Assembly (NCBI RefSeq): GCF_014851395.1
Contig: NW_024040485.1
Location: 8,822,384-8,886,383, forward strand
DNA from: Micropterus salmoides
Lineage: Eukaryota > Chordata > Actinopteri > Centrarchiformes > Centrarchidae
DNA length: 64,000 nt
Reading direction: 5' to 3'
Every line of letters starts with the position of its first letter. Within the stretch, counting starts at the first letter, position 1. A model generated the notes under the pieces. That model was not told the DNA's origin and ran no database searches. It saw only the letters and a list, made by a program, of their open reading frames with translations. The translations under genes and the position numbers were made by a program. Below are positions 10,577 to 21,007 of this stretch, piece after piece.

Positions 10577-12295
10577 ATGTTAATATCACATGTGGACTTC
10601 ATGACTGCAAGTCAACTTTTAGAGTATATGAATCGTTCAGGCGTCATGTGTACCGTAAACATAGGGAGCATGTGCTGCCTGATAGCGATGAAAATGAGAT
10701 GGACTGACACGAACAACGACAGTGACACGGAGAGCACAGACAATGATCTACCGCCTAGAGCCGACATACCACCAAGTATGGATGCACTTTAAAGACAATC
10801 TCTGTAGTTTCAGCCTGTAGAGAGAGAAACCACATTCCACAGGCTGTCCAACAGGGAATTGTAAATGACCAAAACTTTTTATTTTGTTTTTTTAAAGAAC
10901 ATTACAATGCTTTTATTACTTACCATCTTCAAAAAAATGGGTTCAATATTTTGGAATGTCCTGAACTGAGAGAGGTGATACAGTCTATTGATTTTTTTTT
11001 TTTTGAAAAAGCTTCAGCAGCTGTTAAATCTCCATACATGTTGAAAGAACATTGTGAGTCTACACTAAAATTGGTTGAACCTGTGCATCATGTTTTGGGG
11101 TCAGAAAGTGGACACAAAATAGGTACATACCCTTTTGTGCCTATCACTAAGGTTTTAACAGACTATTGCTCACATGAGGACATACTTGATGGAATTCAGG
11201 CCAACGGATTCAAGGCCAGAGATCCAGATTATTTAAGCGACTACTCTGATGGTACTTACTTCAAGGAACATAACTTCTTCAAAGTTAATCCACATGCCTT
11301 GGAATTTTAAGTTGTCAACCCCTTAGGCTCTAAGCGAACCAAGCACAAGCTTTGTGCTTTCTATTATAATATTGGCAACCTTGAAAGCAAACATCGATCA
11401 AACTTAAGCATATCCATCTGGTTTTAGTAGGTCAAGCATTTGTGAAACGTTGTGGTTTGCAAACCATCTTAAAACCCATGTTAGATGATCTTAATAAACT
11501 TGCAAGTGATGGTATCACTATTACCGTGGATGGGATTGAGCAGACTACTCATGCTGCACTGGCAACATTTTCAGCTGATAATCTTTCAGCCCACATGTTG
11601 GCTGGTTTTACTATGTCATTTAACTCGCACAGAGTTTGCCACCTATCGCGTGGCAACATATACAGAGATGAAAGAGAAATTCTACAAGGACGATTTTGTC
11701 TTGAAGCACAGAGGCACATGAGTATCATCTGACATGTATTGAAAACCCTGAGCACATATGGAGTAAATGGTTCTTCTCCATTAAATGAACTGAAGTATTT
11801 TGATGTGACAAAAACATTTCCACCTGATATAATGCATGACTTACTGGAAGGAGTTATCCCTCTTACGATTAAACTAGTTGTGTGCCAAGCTCACAAAGAA
11901 AAGCACGTAACAATTCAAGAGATAAATGAAGAACTACAACAACTTTCAATTGGTCAAAATGATGCGAAAAATAGACCTGTACAATTGTCAGAGCGACTAA
12001 TGCAGAACTCTGGTATTGCAGGGGAAAGTCTAAGTATATTAAGCTTACTTGTTTGTGAATTCCTTGGAAAAATGAAAGATACTTTTGGTAATGTCATAAC
12101 TCCAAAATGTCATTATATGATTCACTATCCCAGACTCATTACAATGCATGGTCCCCTGCGTTCACTGTGGTGTATGCGCTTTGAAGCCAAACACCAGTAT
12201 TTGAAGAATGTTGCGAGTAGCTGCAGAAATTTTATTAATGTAGCAAAAACTTTAAGCGATAGACACCAGATGCGCCAGTGCTAGGAGAACATACT
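10577..12295 (+). mobile_element. Decayed C2H2 / CACTA-like transposase gene
   Basis: Plus-strand blocks fit one intronless protein broken by frameshifts and stops. They are a C2H2-like finger (SQLLEYMNRSG in one frame, RHVYRKHREHVL in the next, near 10640), an acidic linker (NNDSDTESTDND), a block with YCSHEDILDGIQ and YLSDYSDGTYFKEH (about 11160-11290), a block with HAALATFSADN (about 11550), and a long open block 11739-12284 with FPPDIMHDLLEGV and SLWCMRFEAKHQYLKN. The last two are landmarks of animal transposase-like proteins related to EnSpm/CACTA tnp2; that assignment is from memory. At least three frame breaks or stops make it non-functional as a whole. Confidence 0.55.
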
Positions 12296-12539
12296 TGATG
12301 ACTTTGAGATGGTTACAGGTTTTCAATGTACATGGGAGTGAAGATGCATGTAAAAACATGCAGCGTGTGTCAAGGGTGATGATTTGAAAATATATAAATT
12401 GAAAGTATTAGAAGTAAAATATAAATGTCATTGATAAATTGTGTAATGAATGTCAAGTTTAATAAATGTGGTAAGACATTATTTTTGACTGTTTCACATG
12501 CTTTGATTACAAATTTGCCATCATAAGATACAAAGGGCT

Positions 12540-12790
12540 TATCAGTGGGGCAGTACCCTCAAAAGGCCACATTTGTACCATTTCTAAAAGTCCATTTAGG
12601 TACCATAACATTTAGGTCCATATTTGTCTCCAGGGGTACATATTTGCCCACATCAGGTACAAACTGTAACGGTACCAATACGTACACATGTTAAGGGGTA
12701 CAATGGTTGTACCTTTGAGGGTACTGCCCCAGTGACAAGCTGTTGGACCCCTAAAAGGTACAAATTTAGCACATTATTTCTGACAGTGTA
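12540..12790. mobile_element. Inverted-repeat MITE
   Basis: CAGTGGGGCAGTACCCTCAA at about 12543 is inverted at 12717-12736 (TTGAGGGTACTGCCCCAGTG). The interior is made of repeated GGTAC-type words and has no coding capacity. The outer right end, up to CTGACAGTGTA at 12790, has no clear partner, so the left boundary is approximate. Confidence 0.6.
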
Positions 12791-13902
12791 GACTTGGGTG
12801 AGGGGCTGGCGTCTGACGCCGGCCCGCTTAAGCAGCCTGATGAAGTACAGCCTCTGTTGAGCTTTTTTCACTGTAGCTGTAGTGTTTTTAGCCCAGCTAA
12901 GGCTCTCTGTGATGTGAAAGCCCAGGAACCTGTCAGTCTGTTCAACCTCTGTCCCCATAATGATGACAGGCTGCAGAGGGGGGGCTCTTTTCCTGAAATC
13001 CAGAATGACTTCTTTTGTTTTATCTATGTTGAGGACAAGATCATTGTCCTCAACATAGACAGTGATCTTGTGAACCAGGTCCCTGTATGATGACTCATTC
13101 CTTCCTTTGATCAGGCCAAGGATGGTGGTGTCATCCGCGTACTTAATGATGATGTTACTGTCCTGTGTGGAGGCGCAGTCAAATGTGTACAGTGAAAAGA
13201 GTTTAGGGCTGAGACAACAGCCCTGTGGGGTTCCTGTGCCGACTGTGAGCTCAGCAGAGACCTTCTTTCTGTCTGTAAGGAAGTCCAGGATCCAGTTATG
13301 GGTGGGTGTTGGTACTCCCAGGTCTGCCAGCTTGGCAGTCAGCTTAGTCGGTCTGATTTGAAGGCGGAGCTGTAATCAAGCATCAGTATCCGTACATATG
13401 TGTTGTTAGAGTCCAGGTGTTGCAGGGTGGAGTGAAGCGCCACCGCATCATCCACTGATCTGTTTGAGCGGTAGGCAAACTGAAGGGGATCCACTTTGTC
13501 TGGAACCACAGAGTTTATATGTTTTAGTACCAGTTTTTCAGACACTTCATGTCAACTGGTGCGAGTGCCACGGGTCTGAAGTCATTCGTTGTGTTTGTTT
13601 TTTTGGGGACCGGCACAATAACAGAGGACTTAAAGGTGCGTGGAACTGTTTCCTGTGAGAGAGAGGAGTTAAAGATGTCTGTATACACCTCTGCTAGTTG
13701 TTCTGCGCAGGCCTTCAGGACTCTCGTGCTGCACGGTCAGGTCCTACTGCCTTGCGGAGGTTCACCTGCCTCAGAGCCCGGAGGACCTGTGTGTGCGTCA
13801 ACTGGAGTGCATTCTCTTCTGGATCACAGGGGGCCTTTTGGGGAGTATCTGTGTTGTGCTGGTCAAATAAGGCGTAAAAGTTGTTGTCTGGTAGAGCAGC
13901 AT
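12791..13902 (-). mobile_element. Decayed L2-like LINE reverse transcriptase (antisense)
   Basis: Minus-strand frames contain RT motifs in the expected order: LRKAVGPD and FRPVALAP (about 13780-13560), PLQFAYRSNRSVDDAV and ILMLDYSSAF (13500-13360, motif A with its Asp), then LNIDKTKEVILDFRK (about 13040) and FLGFHITESLSW (about 12920). This is a CR1/L2-superfamily RT. The domain is split over three frames, and the YADD motif region is degraded. The 5' end stops abruptly where the tandem array at 13903 begins. Confidence 0.75.
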
Positions 13903-14405
13903 GAAAATATGAATATTTACAATATTACAGTTGCACTAAACATGCAGTTGACAAAAATAAATGTAAAAAATATATAATTTTTGAATAAATAGGTGCAACT
14001 TAGAATGGAAAAATAACAATGTGATGGTTATTTACAAAATATGAATATTTACAATATTACAGTTGCACTAAACATGTAGTTGAAAAATAAATGTAAAAAA
14101 ATATATAATTTTTGAATAAATAGGTGCAACTTAGAAAGGAAAAATAAATGTGGCAGTTATTTACAAAATATGAATATTTACAATATTACAGTTGCACTAA
14201 ACATGCAGTTGAAAAACAAATGTAAAAAAAATATATAATTTTTGAATAAATAGGTGCAACTTAGAAAGGAAAAATAAATGTGGCAGTTATTTACAAAATA
14301 TGAATATTTACAATATTACAGTTGCACTAAACATGCAGTTGAAAAACAAATGTAAAAAAAATATATAATTTTTGAATAAATAGGTGCAACTTAGAAAGGA
14401 AAAAT
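13903..14405. repeat. Four-unit tandem repeat of about 130 bases
   Basis: The word ATGAATATTTACAATATTAC starts at 13909, 14041, 14170 and 14300, so unit lengths are 132, 129 and 130. Each unit also holds CAGTTGCACTAAACATG and AATAGGTGCAACTTAGAA. The last two units are almost identical. The array ends about 30 bases from the stop codon of the kinase-like gene on the minus strand, so it probably lies in that gene's 3' UTR. Confidence 0.9.
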
Positions 14406-14434
14406 GTGCTGTGTAGTAAAATCTTTGCAGCAAC

Positions 14435-17215
14435 TTATGGCTTGATCATCCTGGAGAAGAATCTCTTGATCTTCTTCAGCCACTTCTTCCGGCATTTGAC
14501 TTCAACAAAGTGTGTGTTTCCTTTATCATTGTTAGTGTTGCCCTCATGTGAATTATGACTAACAGGAGCAGGTGAAGCAGCCTTATCTGTGCCTGATGCT
14601 TTCTCATCTGTCCCAGCATAGTCGGGGTCATTAAAGCCAGCACTGGCTACTTTGTCTGGTAGTCCAGTGTTTTTAGTTCCAGCAGTGACAATGTCAGCTG
14701 TGGCTGGTGGTTCATTTTCCACAGTTCTATCATGTGAATTATGACTAACAGGAGCAGGTGAAGCAGCCTTATCTGTGCCTGATGCTTTCTCATCTGTCCC
14801 AGCATTGTTGGGGTCATTAAAGCCAGAACTGGCTACTTTGTCTGGTAGTCCAGTGTTTTTAGTTCCAGCAGTGACAATGTCAGCTGTGGCTGGTGGTTCA
14901 TTTTCTTCAATTCTATCATCAGCTGAAAGTGTATCATCCAATTTAGTAATGGACGAACCATTTCTGGATGTTTTAAAGGGTTTGCGTTTAACCAATGAAT
15001 GCTCCAGTTGGCAGGCTTCCATGGCCAAACAGGCAGATCTCACATAAGGGTCTTCGTTAGTGTGAAAGTGTTTCATTGTGACAAAACTGTGCTCTAAAGC
15101 TTCGCTGGGGGTGATTCTTTTTTCAGGATTCACTTGCAGAATCTGTTTGATGAGGCTTAAAAAGGCCTGTGTGTCTTTATATTCAGCACGATTCTTCACT
15201 TCTGAGTGGGTCTTCGCCATGTCATCCAGACAGGTAAACCTGCTGTAAGAGGAAGAGGCCCAGTTGCCTGTCATGCCGTAGTATGCAAATATATTATTCA
15301 CCTTCCATCTATAGTTTTTAAAGTGGAAAAATAGCCTGGTCTTATGTCCATGTCTCAGCATGTCATTATCAGGCAGACCCTGAATCTGCACGATATCTCT
15401 CATGAGCTCATACTCATATTCTATCTCTATTGGATAAAGGTGCTTTCCCATGTACAGGAAGGCCAAAGTGCAACCTAGTGCCCACATATCGATGGCCTCG
15501 TTCATTGGGAGGCCCAACAAGTCCTCTGGGGCCCTGTAAATAAGCCATTGATCGGTGTTGTCATACCTCAATGTGGAAACTGGTCCTGCTGCACCAAAAC
15601 CAATCAGTTTCACCTTGAATGACTGCAACTGATTCACAAGCATTACCTTATGTGGCTTGATGTCTGTATGAGCCAGACCGATGCTCTTGAGAGCATTCAG
15701 AGCCACCAGGAGCTGTTGTGTGATTACTCTGATCTCAGATAAACACAGTGGCTTGAAGTGCCTCCTTTTCATGAAGGAATACAGATTTATGTCGAGCAGT
15801 TCATATTCCAGACAAATGTGGGCCATGTGTGTAAAACGCCAATTGAACCTGATCAAGTTGTTCTTGTCTGGGTCAAGCTTACGGAGTTCTTCAAGTGCGG
15901 CCAACTCCCTTTTATCAGGCATGATATAAGGCAAAACCTTCACAGCCACGTCCCTGCCATCCTGAAATAGTTTGCACCGGACCACACGCCTAGTAACTCC
16001 TTTCGCCAGGTGCGCCCTTACAATATACAGTCTTGATTTATGACGCAGAACTTCCTTACCTCTAGTGAAATTAGTCATTACTCTAGTGAATATTTCAAAG
16101 GGTTTGCGTTTAACCAATGAATGCTCCTGCTGACAGTCTTCCATGGCCAAACAGGCAGATCTCACATAAGGGTCTTCGTTAGTGTGAAAGTGTTTCATTG
16201 TGACAAAACTGTGCTCTAAAGCTTCGCTGGGGGTGATTCTTTTTTCAGGATTCACTTGCAGCATCTGTTTGATGAGGCTTAAAAAGGCCTGTGTGTCTTC
16301 ATATTCAGCACCATTCTTCACTTCTGAGTGGGTCTTCACCATGTCATCCAGACTGGTAAACTGGTGGCCTGTTCTGTGGTAGTTTTCATATTTATCATTC
16401 AGCCTCCATAAATAGTTTTCACAGGTGAAAAATGTGCTGGTCCTTCCTCCGTCTTTCAGCATGTGTTCATCAGGCAGACCCTGCATCTGCACGATGGCTC
16501 TCATGACCTCATATTCAGACTCTGTTGGATAAAGGTGCTGTCCCAGGTACAGGAAGGCCAAAGTGCAACCTAGTGCCCACATATCGCTGGCCTCGTTCAT
16601 TGGGAGGCCCAACAAGTCCTCTGGGGCCCTGTAAGCAACGCACTGGTCGGTGGTGCCATACCTGAATGTGGAAACTGGTCCTGCTGCACCAAAACCAATC
16701 AGTTTCACCTTGAATGACTGCAACTGATTCACAAGCATTACCTTTTCTGGGCTGATGTCTGTATGAGCCAGACCGATGCTCTTGAGAGCATTCAGAGCCA
16801 CCAGGAGCTGTTGTGTGATTACTCTGATCCCAGATAAACACAGTGGCTTGAAGTGCTGTAGTTTCATGAAGTCGTACAGACTTTTGTCGAGCAGTTCATA
16901 TTCCTGATAAACGTGTTGAAAGTCTTTAAAATGCCTATTAAACCTGACCAAGCTGTTCTTGTCTGGGTCAAGCTTACTGAGTTTTTTAAGTGCTGTCAAC
17001 TCCTTTTCACCAGACCAGGTGAATTTATTATGCATAATCTTCACAGCCACGTCCTTCTTGGCCTGTTGAAATAGTTTGCACTGGAACACTTTCCCTGTAC
17101 GTCCATCATGTAGGGCCCCTCTTACAATATACAGTGTTGATCTTGATTTATCCAACACACTGTCATTTCTTTTGATAACATTATACAACTTTAGTTTAGG
17201 TAATGCTGATCCCAT
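14435..17215 (-). CDS. Tandem HIPK-like double pseudokinase
   Basis: One uninterrupted frame of 926 codons with no intron. Domain 1 (about residues 28-345) and domain 2 (about 395-735) both match homeodomain-interacting protein kinases: the helix-C region, YRAPEDLLGLP in place of the APE region, DMWALGCTLAF, and a QGLPD turn. The beta-3 lysines K59 and K426 are present. In both domains the DFG aspartate is glycine (GFG; G174 and G539) and the metal-binding Asn after the catalytic loop is Lys. Domain 1 also has DIS for DIK at residues 153-155. Both should be inactive or very weak kinases. The tail has two near-identical repeats of about 60 residues, rich in Ala, Thr and Asp, and a very basic end (KKWLKKIKRFF). 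Known HIPKs have one active domain and a long regulatory tail. The intact frame argues against a pseudogene, and the likely role is scaffold or decoy. Confidence 0.85.
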   Translation of the reverse strand: MGSALPKLKLYNVIKRNDSVLDKSRSTLYIVRGALHDGRTGKVFQCKLFQQAKKDVAVKIMHNKFTWSGEKELTALKKLSKLDPDKNSLVRFNRHFKDFQHVYQEYELLDKSLYDFMKLQHFKPLCLSGIRVITQQLLVALNALKSIGLAHTDISPEKVMLVNQLQSFKVKLIGFGAAGPVSTFRYGTTDQCVAYRAPEDLLGLPMNEASDMWALGCTLAFLYLGQHLYPTESEYEVMRAIVQMQGLPDEHMLKDGGRTSTFFTCENYLWRLNDKYENYHRTGHQFTSLDDMVKTHSEVKNGAEYEDTQAFLSLIKQMLQVNPEKRITPSEALEHSFVTMKHFHTNEDPYVRSACLAMEDCQQEHSLVKRKPFEIFTRVMTNFTRGKEVLRHKSRLYIVRAHLAKGVTRRVVRCKLFQDGRDVAVKVLPYIMPDKRELAALEELRKLDPDKNNLIRFNWRFTHMAHICLEYELLDINLYSFMKRRHFKPLCLSEIRVITQQLLVALNALKSIGLAHTDIKPHKVMLVNQLQSFKVKLIGFGAAGPVSTLRYDNTDQWLIYRAPEDLLGLPMNEAIDMWALGCTLAFLYMGKHLYPIEIEYEYELMRDIVQIQGLPDNDMLRHGHKTRLFFHFKNYRWKVNNIFAYYGMTGNWASSSYSRFTCLDDMAKTHSEVKNRAEYKDTQAFLSLIKQILQVNPEKRITPSEALEHSFVTMKHFHTNEDPYVRSACLAMEACQLEHSLVKRKPFKTSRNGSSITKLDDTLSADDRIEENEPPATADIVTAGTKNTGLPDKVASSGFNDPNNAGTDEKASGTDKAASPAPVSHNSHDRTVENEPPATADIVTAGTKNTGLPDKVASAGFNDPDYAGTDEKASGTDKAASPAPVSHNSHEGNTNNDKGNTHFVEVKCRKKWLKKIKRFFSRMIKP

Positions 17216-17675
17216 TTCTACAAGTTAAATGTTTCCACCAGCTCTCATTCAGTATCCTATTGAACTTTTTTCTTCTTTTTTTGTTGTAACTTGTGCCAAA
17301 AAAAACCCTGCTTTGAGAAAAAGATTTGTGAAGATATCACCGTGGGCTTCTGACTTAATGTATATATATAAAGTCAGAAGCTGGGTAGGTCATTTCTGCC
17401 AGGTGATGTCACATTTTGAATGCAGTGTAACATTTTGCCTTTATCTTCAAAGATCAAAGCACAACGTCACACCTGATTTAAAAAATAATACATCAATGTA
17501 GGACGTCAAAGAACCTTATTATCGTGACGTCACATTTAGTATTGGTTTGAAATTGACCAGAAACATTATTACGTTTATGTAGGCTCTAATCAATCTTTAA
17601 TTATTACGTTTATATATGAGGATGAGATGAGATTTCTCTCTGTCAGTGCTGTGTGTGTTCGTGCTGTTCGTGTCG
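17216..17675. other. Upstream region of the HIPK-like gene, no gene seen
   Basis: This lies immediately upstream of the minus-strand start codon. No coding exon is seen on either strand. A GTGACGTCAC-type CRE-like word (CGTGACGTCACATT) occurs near 17523, but no promoter can be assigned with confidence. Confidence 0.4.
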
Positions 17676-18222
17676 ATTCATAGTTTTCACGTGACATCAC
17701 ACTCCAATTAAAACGCTCCCTTGAATGGCAAAAAGAATTTCCGTTGCCTTCCAACCAATATGCAAGTGATACACTGTTAAGCTGATGATACACGGGGCAA
17801 CTATTTGAGCAACGTTGCCCTGCACGATTGCTCTATAAGTTGCTCTGTGTATCATCAGCTTTACTTTTTGCGTTGCCAAAATGCTGGATGCTTGTTTGTG
17901 CTTTTACTAATCGAGAAGACAAGCCTGAGCTATGTTAGGTGAGGGATTCCCCAGAAGGTAAAAGTAAACATTTCCGCAGTCCGAGCGGTGGCCGGAACCT
18001 GGCAGTAGAAATACGGCAGCGGATGCTGTAACGTTGTATGGATCAGATATGAACAACACTTGCAGTTTGTGTTCATATCTTTCTTTTTGTTGAGTTGAAA
18101 GGTGATCCAAATAAAATTTGACTGCTGCGTCTCTACGGGGGAGTCGCGGTGTGAGCCGCTATGTTGGTCCGTTGTTTTGCCCTCCAGGTCACTGTGCATG
18201 TCACGTGACTGAAAACTATGAA
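17676..18222. mobile_element. MITE with nested palindrome
   Basis: ATTCATAGTTTTCACGTGACAT near 17676 is repeated inverted near 18196-18222 (ATGTCACGTGACTGAAAACT), which defines an element of about 545 bases. Inside, GCTGATGATACAC at 17781-17793 is perfectly inverted at 17847-17859. No protein is encoded. Confidence 0.6.
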
Positions 18223-18329
18223 TTGCTGTTCAAAACGTTGATTCAATATTGGTGTAAGATCGCCAAACACTACTGGATCTTCATTTCTCTGCCAAAGATC
18301 TAGTAAGGTTTGATCATGGCGGATATAAA

Positions 18330-19140
18330 ACTTTGCCCCCGCTCCTATCGGGAATACCTGCTTGCCTTTGCCGCTCTGAGGCTTCACATCTCCGGCGTAG
18401 GCCTAAGCGCTACCGCCGCCGGGGAAAACGCAGCGGTCAGCTGGTGAGGTTGAAAGCCTGTTTAGCGTCTTCTTCCTGGGCTGAGTACCAAGCGGTGCCT
18501 CGGCTCCTCATTCCTCGGCGATTGCTGGACCCTGTCGACGCCTGGTAGGTACCTGCTGTCGGCCTAGATGAGGTGTTCCAGCCATGCGGCCCCTGCTCTC
18601 CTCGCCCCCGCTGGCGCGGGGAAAATCTGCGGAACCTGCGGCCTCTGTGTCGGGTTCCTCAGAAAATCAGCGCTGCAGAACCGCCTGTTCCTGTCAGAAT
18701 TGGCCTGATAAACGCTAGATCGCTAGCAAACAAAACTTTGAACCTTGAGGATTTCTTCTTCTCTGTGTGACTGAGACATGGCTGAGTGTTGGTGAGTCCA
18801 GTGCCTTTTCTGAACTCTTACCGCATGACTGTTGCTGTTTGAACTCCAGAGGAGGAGGCATATAGCAGCTGTTATAAGAATGTCTAGAAATGTAATTGTC
18901 GCCATCATCCTCGGTCACCAGCTTTGAGCTGAGCTTATATCACACAGTGTTGTGTGCAGTGGTCTACCGGCCTCCCAAATACAATAAGGACTTTGTAAAT
19001 GACTTGTCTGTAAATACGATCGTGTCCTCATTGTTGGGGATTTTAATGTTCATGTGTGTTGTCCTGAAAACCCACTGGCAAAAGACTTTTTACACCTCAT
19101 TGACTCTTTTAATCTTGTGCAGTCTGTGTCTGTATGGGAT
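18330..19140 (+). mobile_element. Decayed LINE endonuclease fragment
   Basis: The plus-strand translation contains RIGLINARSLANKT (about 18697), then TETWLSVGESSAFSELLP after a frame break, and VLCAVVYRPPKYNKDF near 18960. These are landmarks of the AP-endonuclease domain of L2/Rex-type non-LTR retrotransposons. The copy has frameshifts and lacks the RT half. Confidence 0.65.
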
Positions 19141-19178
19141 TAATATCCCGCCATGATTCAAAATTTTGAAAACTCAAA

Positions 19179-19205
19179 ATCTTACAAAACAAAGTTTTGT
19201 AAGAT
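19179..19205. repeat. Short perfect hairpin
   Basis: ATCTTACAAAAC, AAA, GTTTTGTAAGAT: a 12-base perfect stem with a 3-base loop, just after the decayed LINE. It may be part of another small fold-back element. Confidence 0.6.
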
Positions 19206-19494
19206 CGAAAACTAAGATTTGCAAGCCTGCAAACATTGTTGTTTTTGAGTTTTCCTTCTTCAGAACATTTTTTTACGATGTTGCACAAACAATTTTGTTC
19301 TCCCAGTGCATTAGTTTGTTTTCCAGGTTTGAAACCTTGTAAATGATGATCTGAAAATTGAGATTCAAAAGGGCAAAACTTTATTACATTTGCACTCCTA
19401 TTGCAAACTATCTTTTTTCAGAGCTGAGTTTACAACACACACTTTGCAGAGATACGCCCACACGGTTGCAAGCTTGCGCCTCACGTGATTTGTG

Positions 19495-20215
19495 GCATAG
19501 ACTGTATATGAAAATGGACGTAGCGTTCGTGACGTCACCCGTTGGTTTCTGCAGAGCCGTTTTGCAGCAAGGGGGTAAGCCAGAGAAGGGACAGTGAAGC
19601 CGATCAAAGCCTGCATGGAGGGATGCATGTAGGCCCAAAAATGATGTCAAAACCCTGTGAGAGGTGTAACCGTATTGCTTAGATTATAAACTCTCGGCAA
19701 TCAAAAAAAAAAACTATCAGAGCAATCATCTGCTTTGGTGTTTGACAGGTGAACCTTGTAGGTGGGCTGATTAAACAGTGATGATCCGAGTCAAACACAC
19801 TGAGCCATGAAACGTTTTGTTGGCGAATTTCTACAGCTACCAGAATTACGGTGTTTCTGCAGTTCTACGTCATTAAACCGCGGTTATGCTGCGCGATCAT
19901 GCGCAGTAGACGCTGGTGCTAACAGGAAGTGGCCCTGTAGTAGTTTTTTATTGGTCCAAAACTGGCTTCACTGCTCTCCATTCAAATCAACGGGGTGGCT
20001 TCGTCCAGTAATATGTATGAAGCTCAAAATTGGCGGAGCTGGCTGGTGTTCTGTCGATTTATGCTATCGAGATGTGCTACTTAGCGGTTCTGCGCATGAC
20101 AGCTGTTCCATGTTTTCCTGCTCTATATTTGTTACTTGTTCACAAACGGTCCAGCAACACCCACCAACCCTTAAAAGCAGTGGACCTCAGTCCTCGGCAA
20201 CATATGTAATAAGCT
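19495..20215. repeat. Interspersed repeat family, copy A
   Basis: This sequence recurs inverted at 32944-33993 (copy C, split by an insertion), and its right end (about 20101-20205) recurs inverted at 27018-27125 (copy B). Shared landmarks include CAAAGCAGATGATTGCTCTG (in C), GACTCGGATCATCACTGTTT (in C) and CCAGCAACACCCACCAACCC (in A). Copies A and C share a GCGCAGTAGACGCTGGTG word. A 136-codon frame at 19807-20217 also appears in copy B over its last part. The matching residues follow from the DNA match, so coding is not supported. Confidence 0.75.
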
Positions 20216-20563
20216 AATGTAATAACAGACTATTGGACATCATACCTTGGTTGAGCTAGTGCTGTTTTGTCTGTCTGGCCGCTTGGGGCGTGTCCCCAGG
20301 GGGCTTGGCTTCCGGTCTACTTTTAATATGGTCCTAAAGGCTATATGCGCGTATTTTAATCAAATATCTTCCCACAATCAAACCTTTAATGTCAAACAGT
20401 TATACCGTTCTTAGTTTTAAGCATTTGATAAAAAAGAAAGGAAAGTTACTTAATCGTTGTAATATTAGAATGGTTACCAGTTAAACACATTTTCACGATT
20501 TCAGAATGAAAGAGACTTAACTCAATATTTCCTGGATAATATTGGCTGTTAAACATTTGTACT

Positions 20564-20564
<1 letters not shown>

Positions 20565-20611
<47 letters not shown>
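20565..20611. repeat. (AT)n microsatellite
   Basis: A run of about 23 AT units, alternating without interruption. Confidence 0.9.
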
Positions 20612-20613
<2 letters not shown>

Positions 20614-21007
20614 CAAGTTACACGAACATGGCATCAGATTATGAACATTGAAATACAGAGTAATACATTAAACAGCAGGGGCGGCATTTCAGAACGATGG
20701 CATGTAATACTTAGTTTGTCCTCTTGGGGGACAATGGTTCCATGAGAGAACAATTGAAAGGTCAACTCCAGGGGAGGAGGACCTTTCACTTTAGGTTTTG
20801 GTCAGCCTGTCTCTAGTGCCCCCCCCCCCCCACCCCCACTTCATCAGGGAGAGACAAAGGAGATTTTTTGGAATCTCATAATCGCATAAAATAAAAAAAA
20901 ACACTGGCTGATCCACTACAGTAATGAAGGTGCGTACTGGTGAAAGAAATGGTAGGACCTGGGGAACAAGTGTTGACTTACCACTTATTTCTCTGTTTCC
21001 CATTCAG

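Noticed and set aside
14435..17215. Active HIPK kinase
   Set aside because: Both DFG aspartates and both metal-binding Asn are replaced, so an active-kinase call is not supported.
19807..20217. 136-codon protein gene
   Set aside because: The frame lies in an interspersed repeat, and its end recurs only as part of that repeat. No domain or splice context is seen.
20542..20745. 67-codon frame through the AT repeat
   Set aside because: Most of it is Ile-Tyr text from an AT microsatellite.
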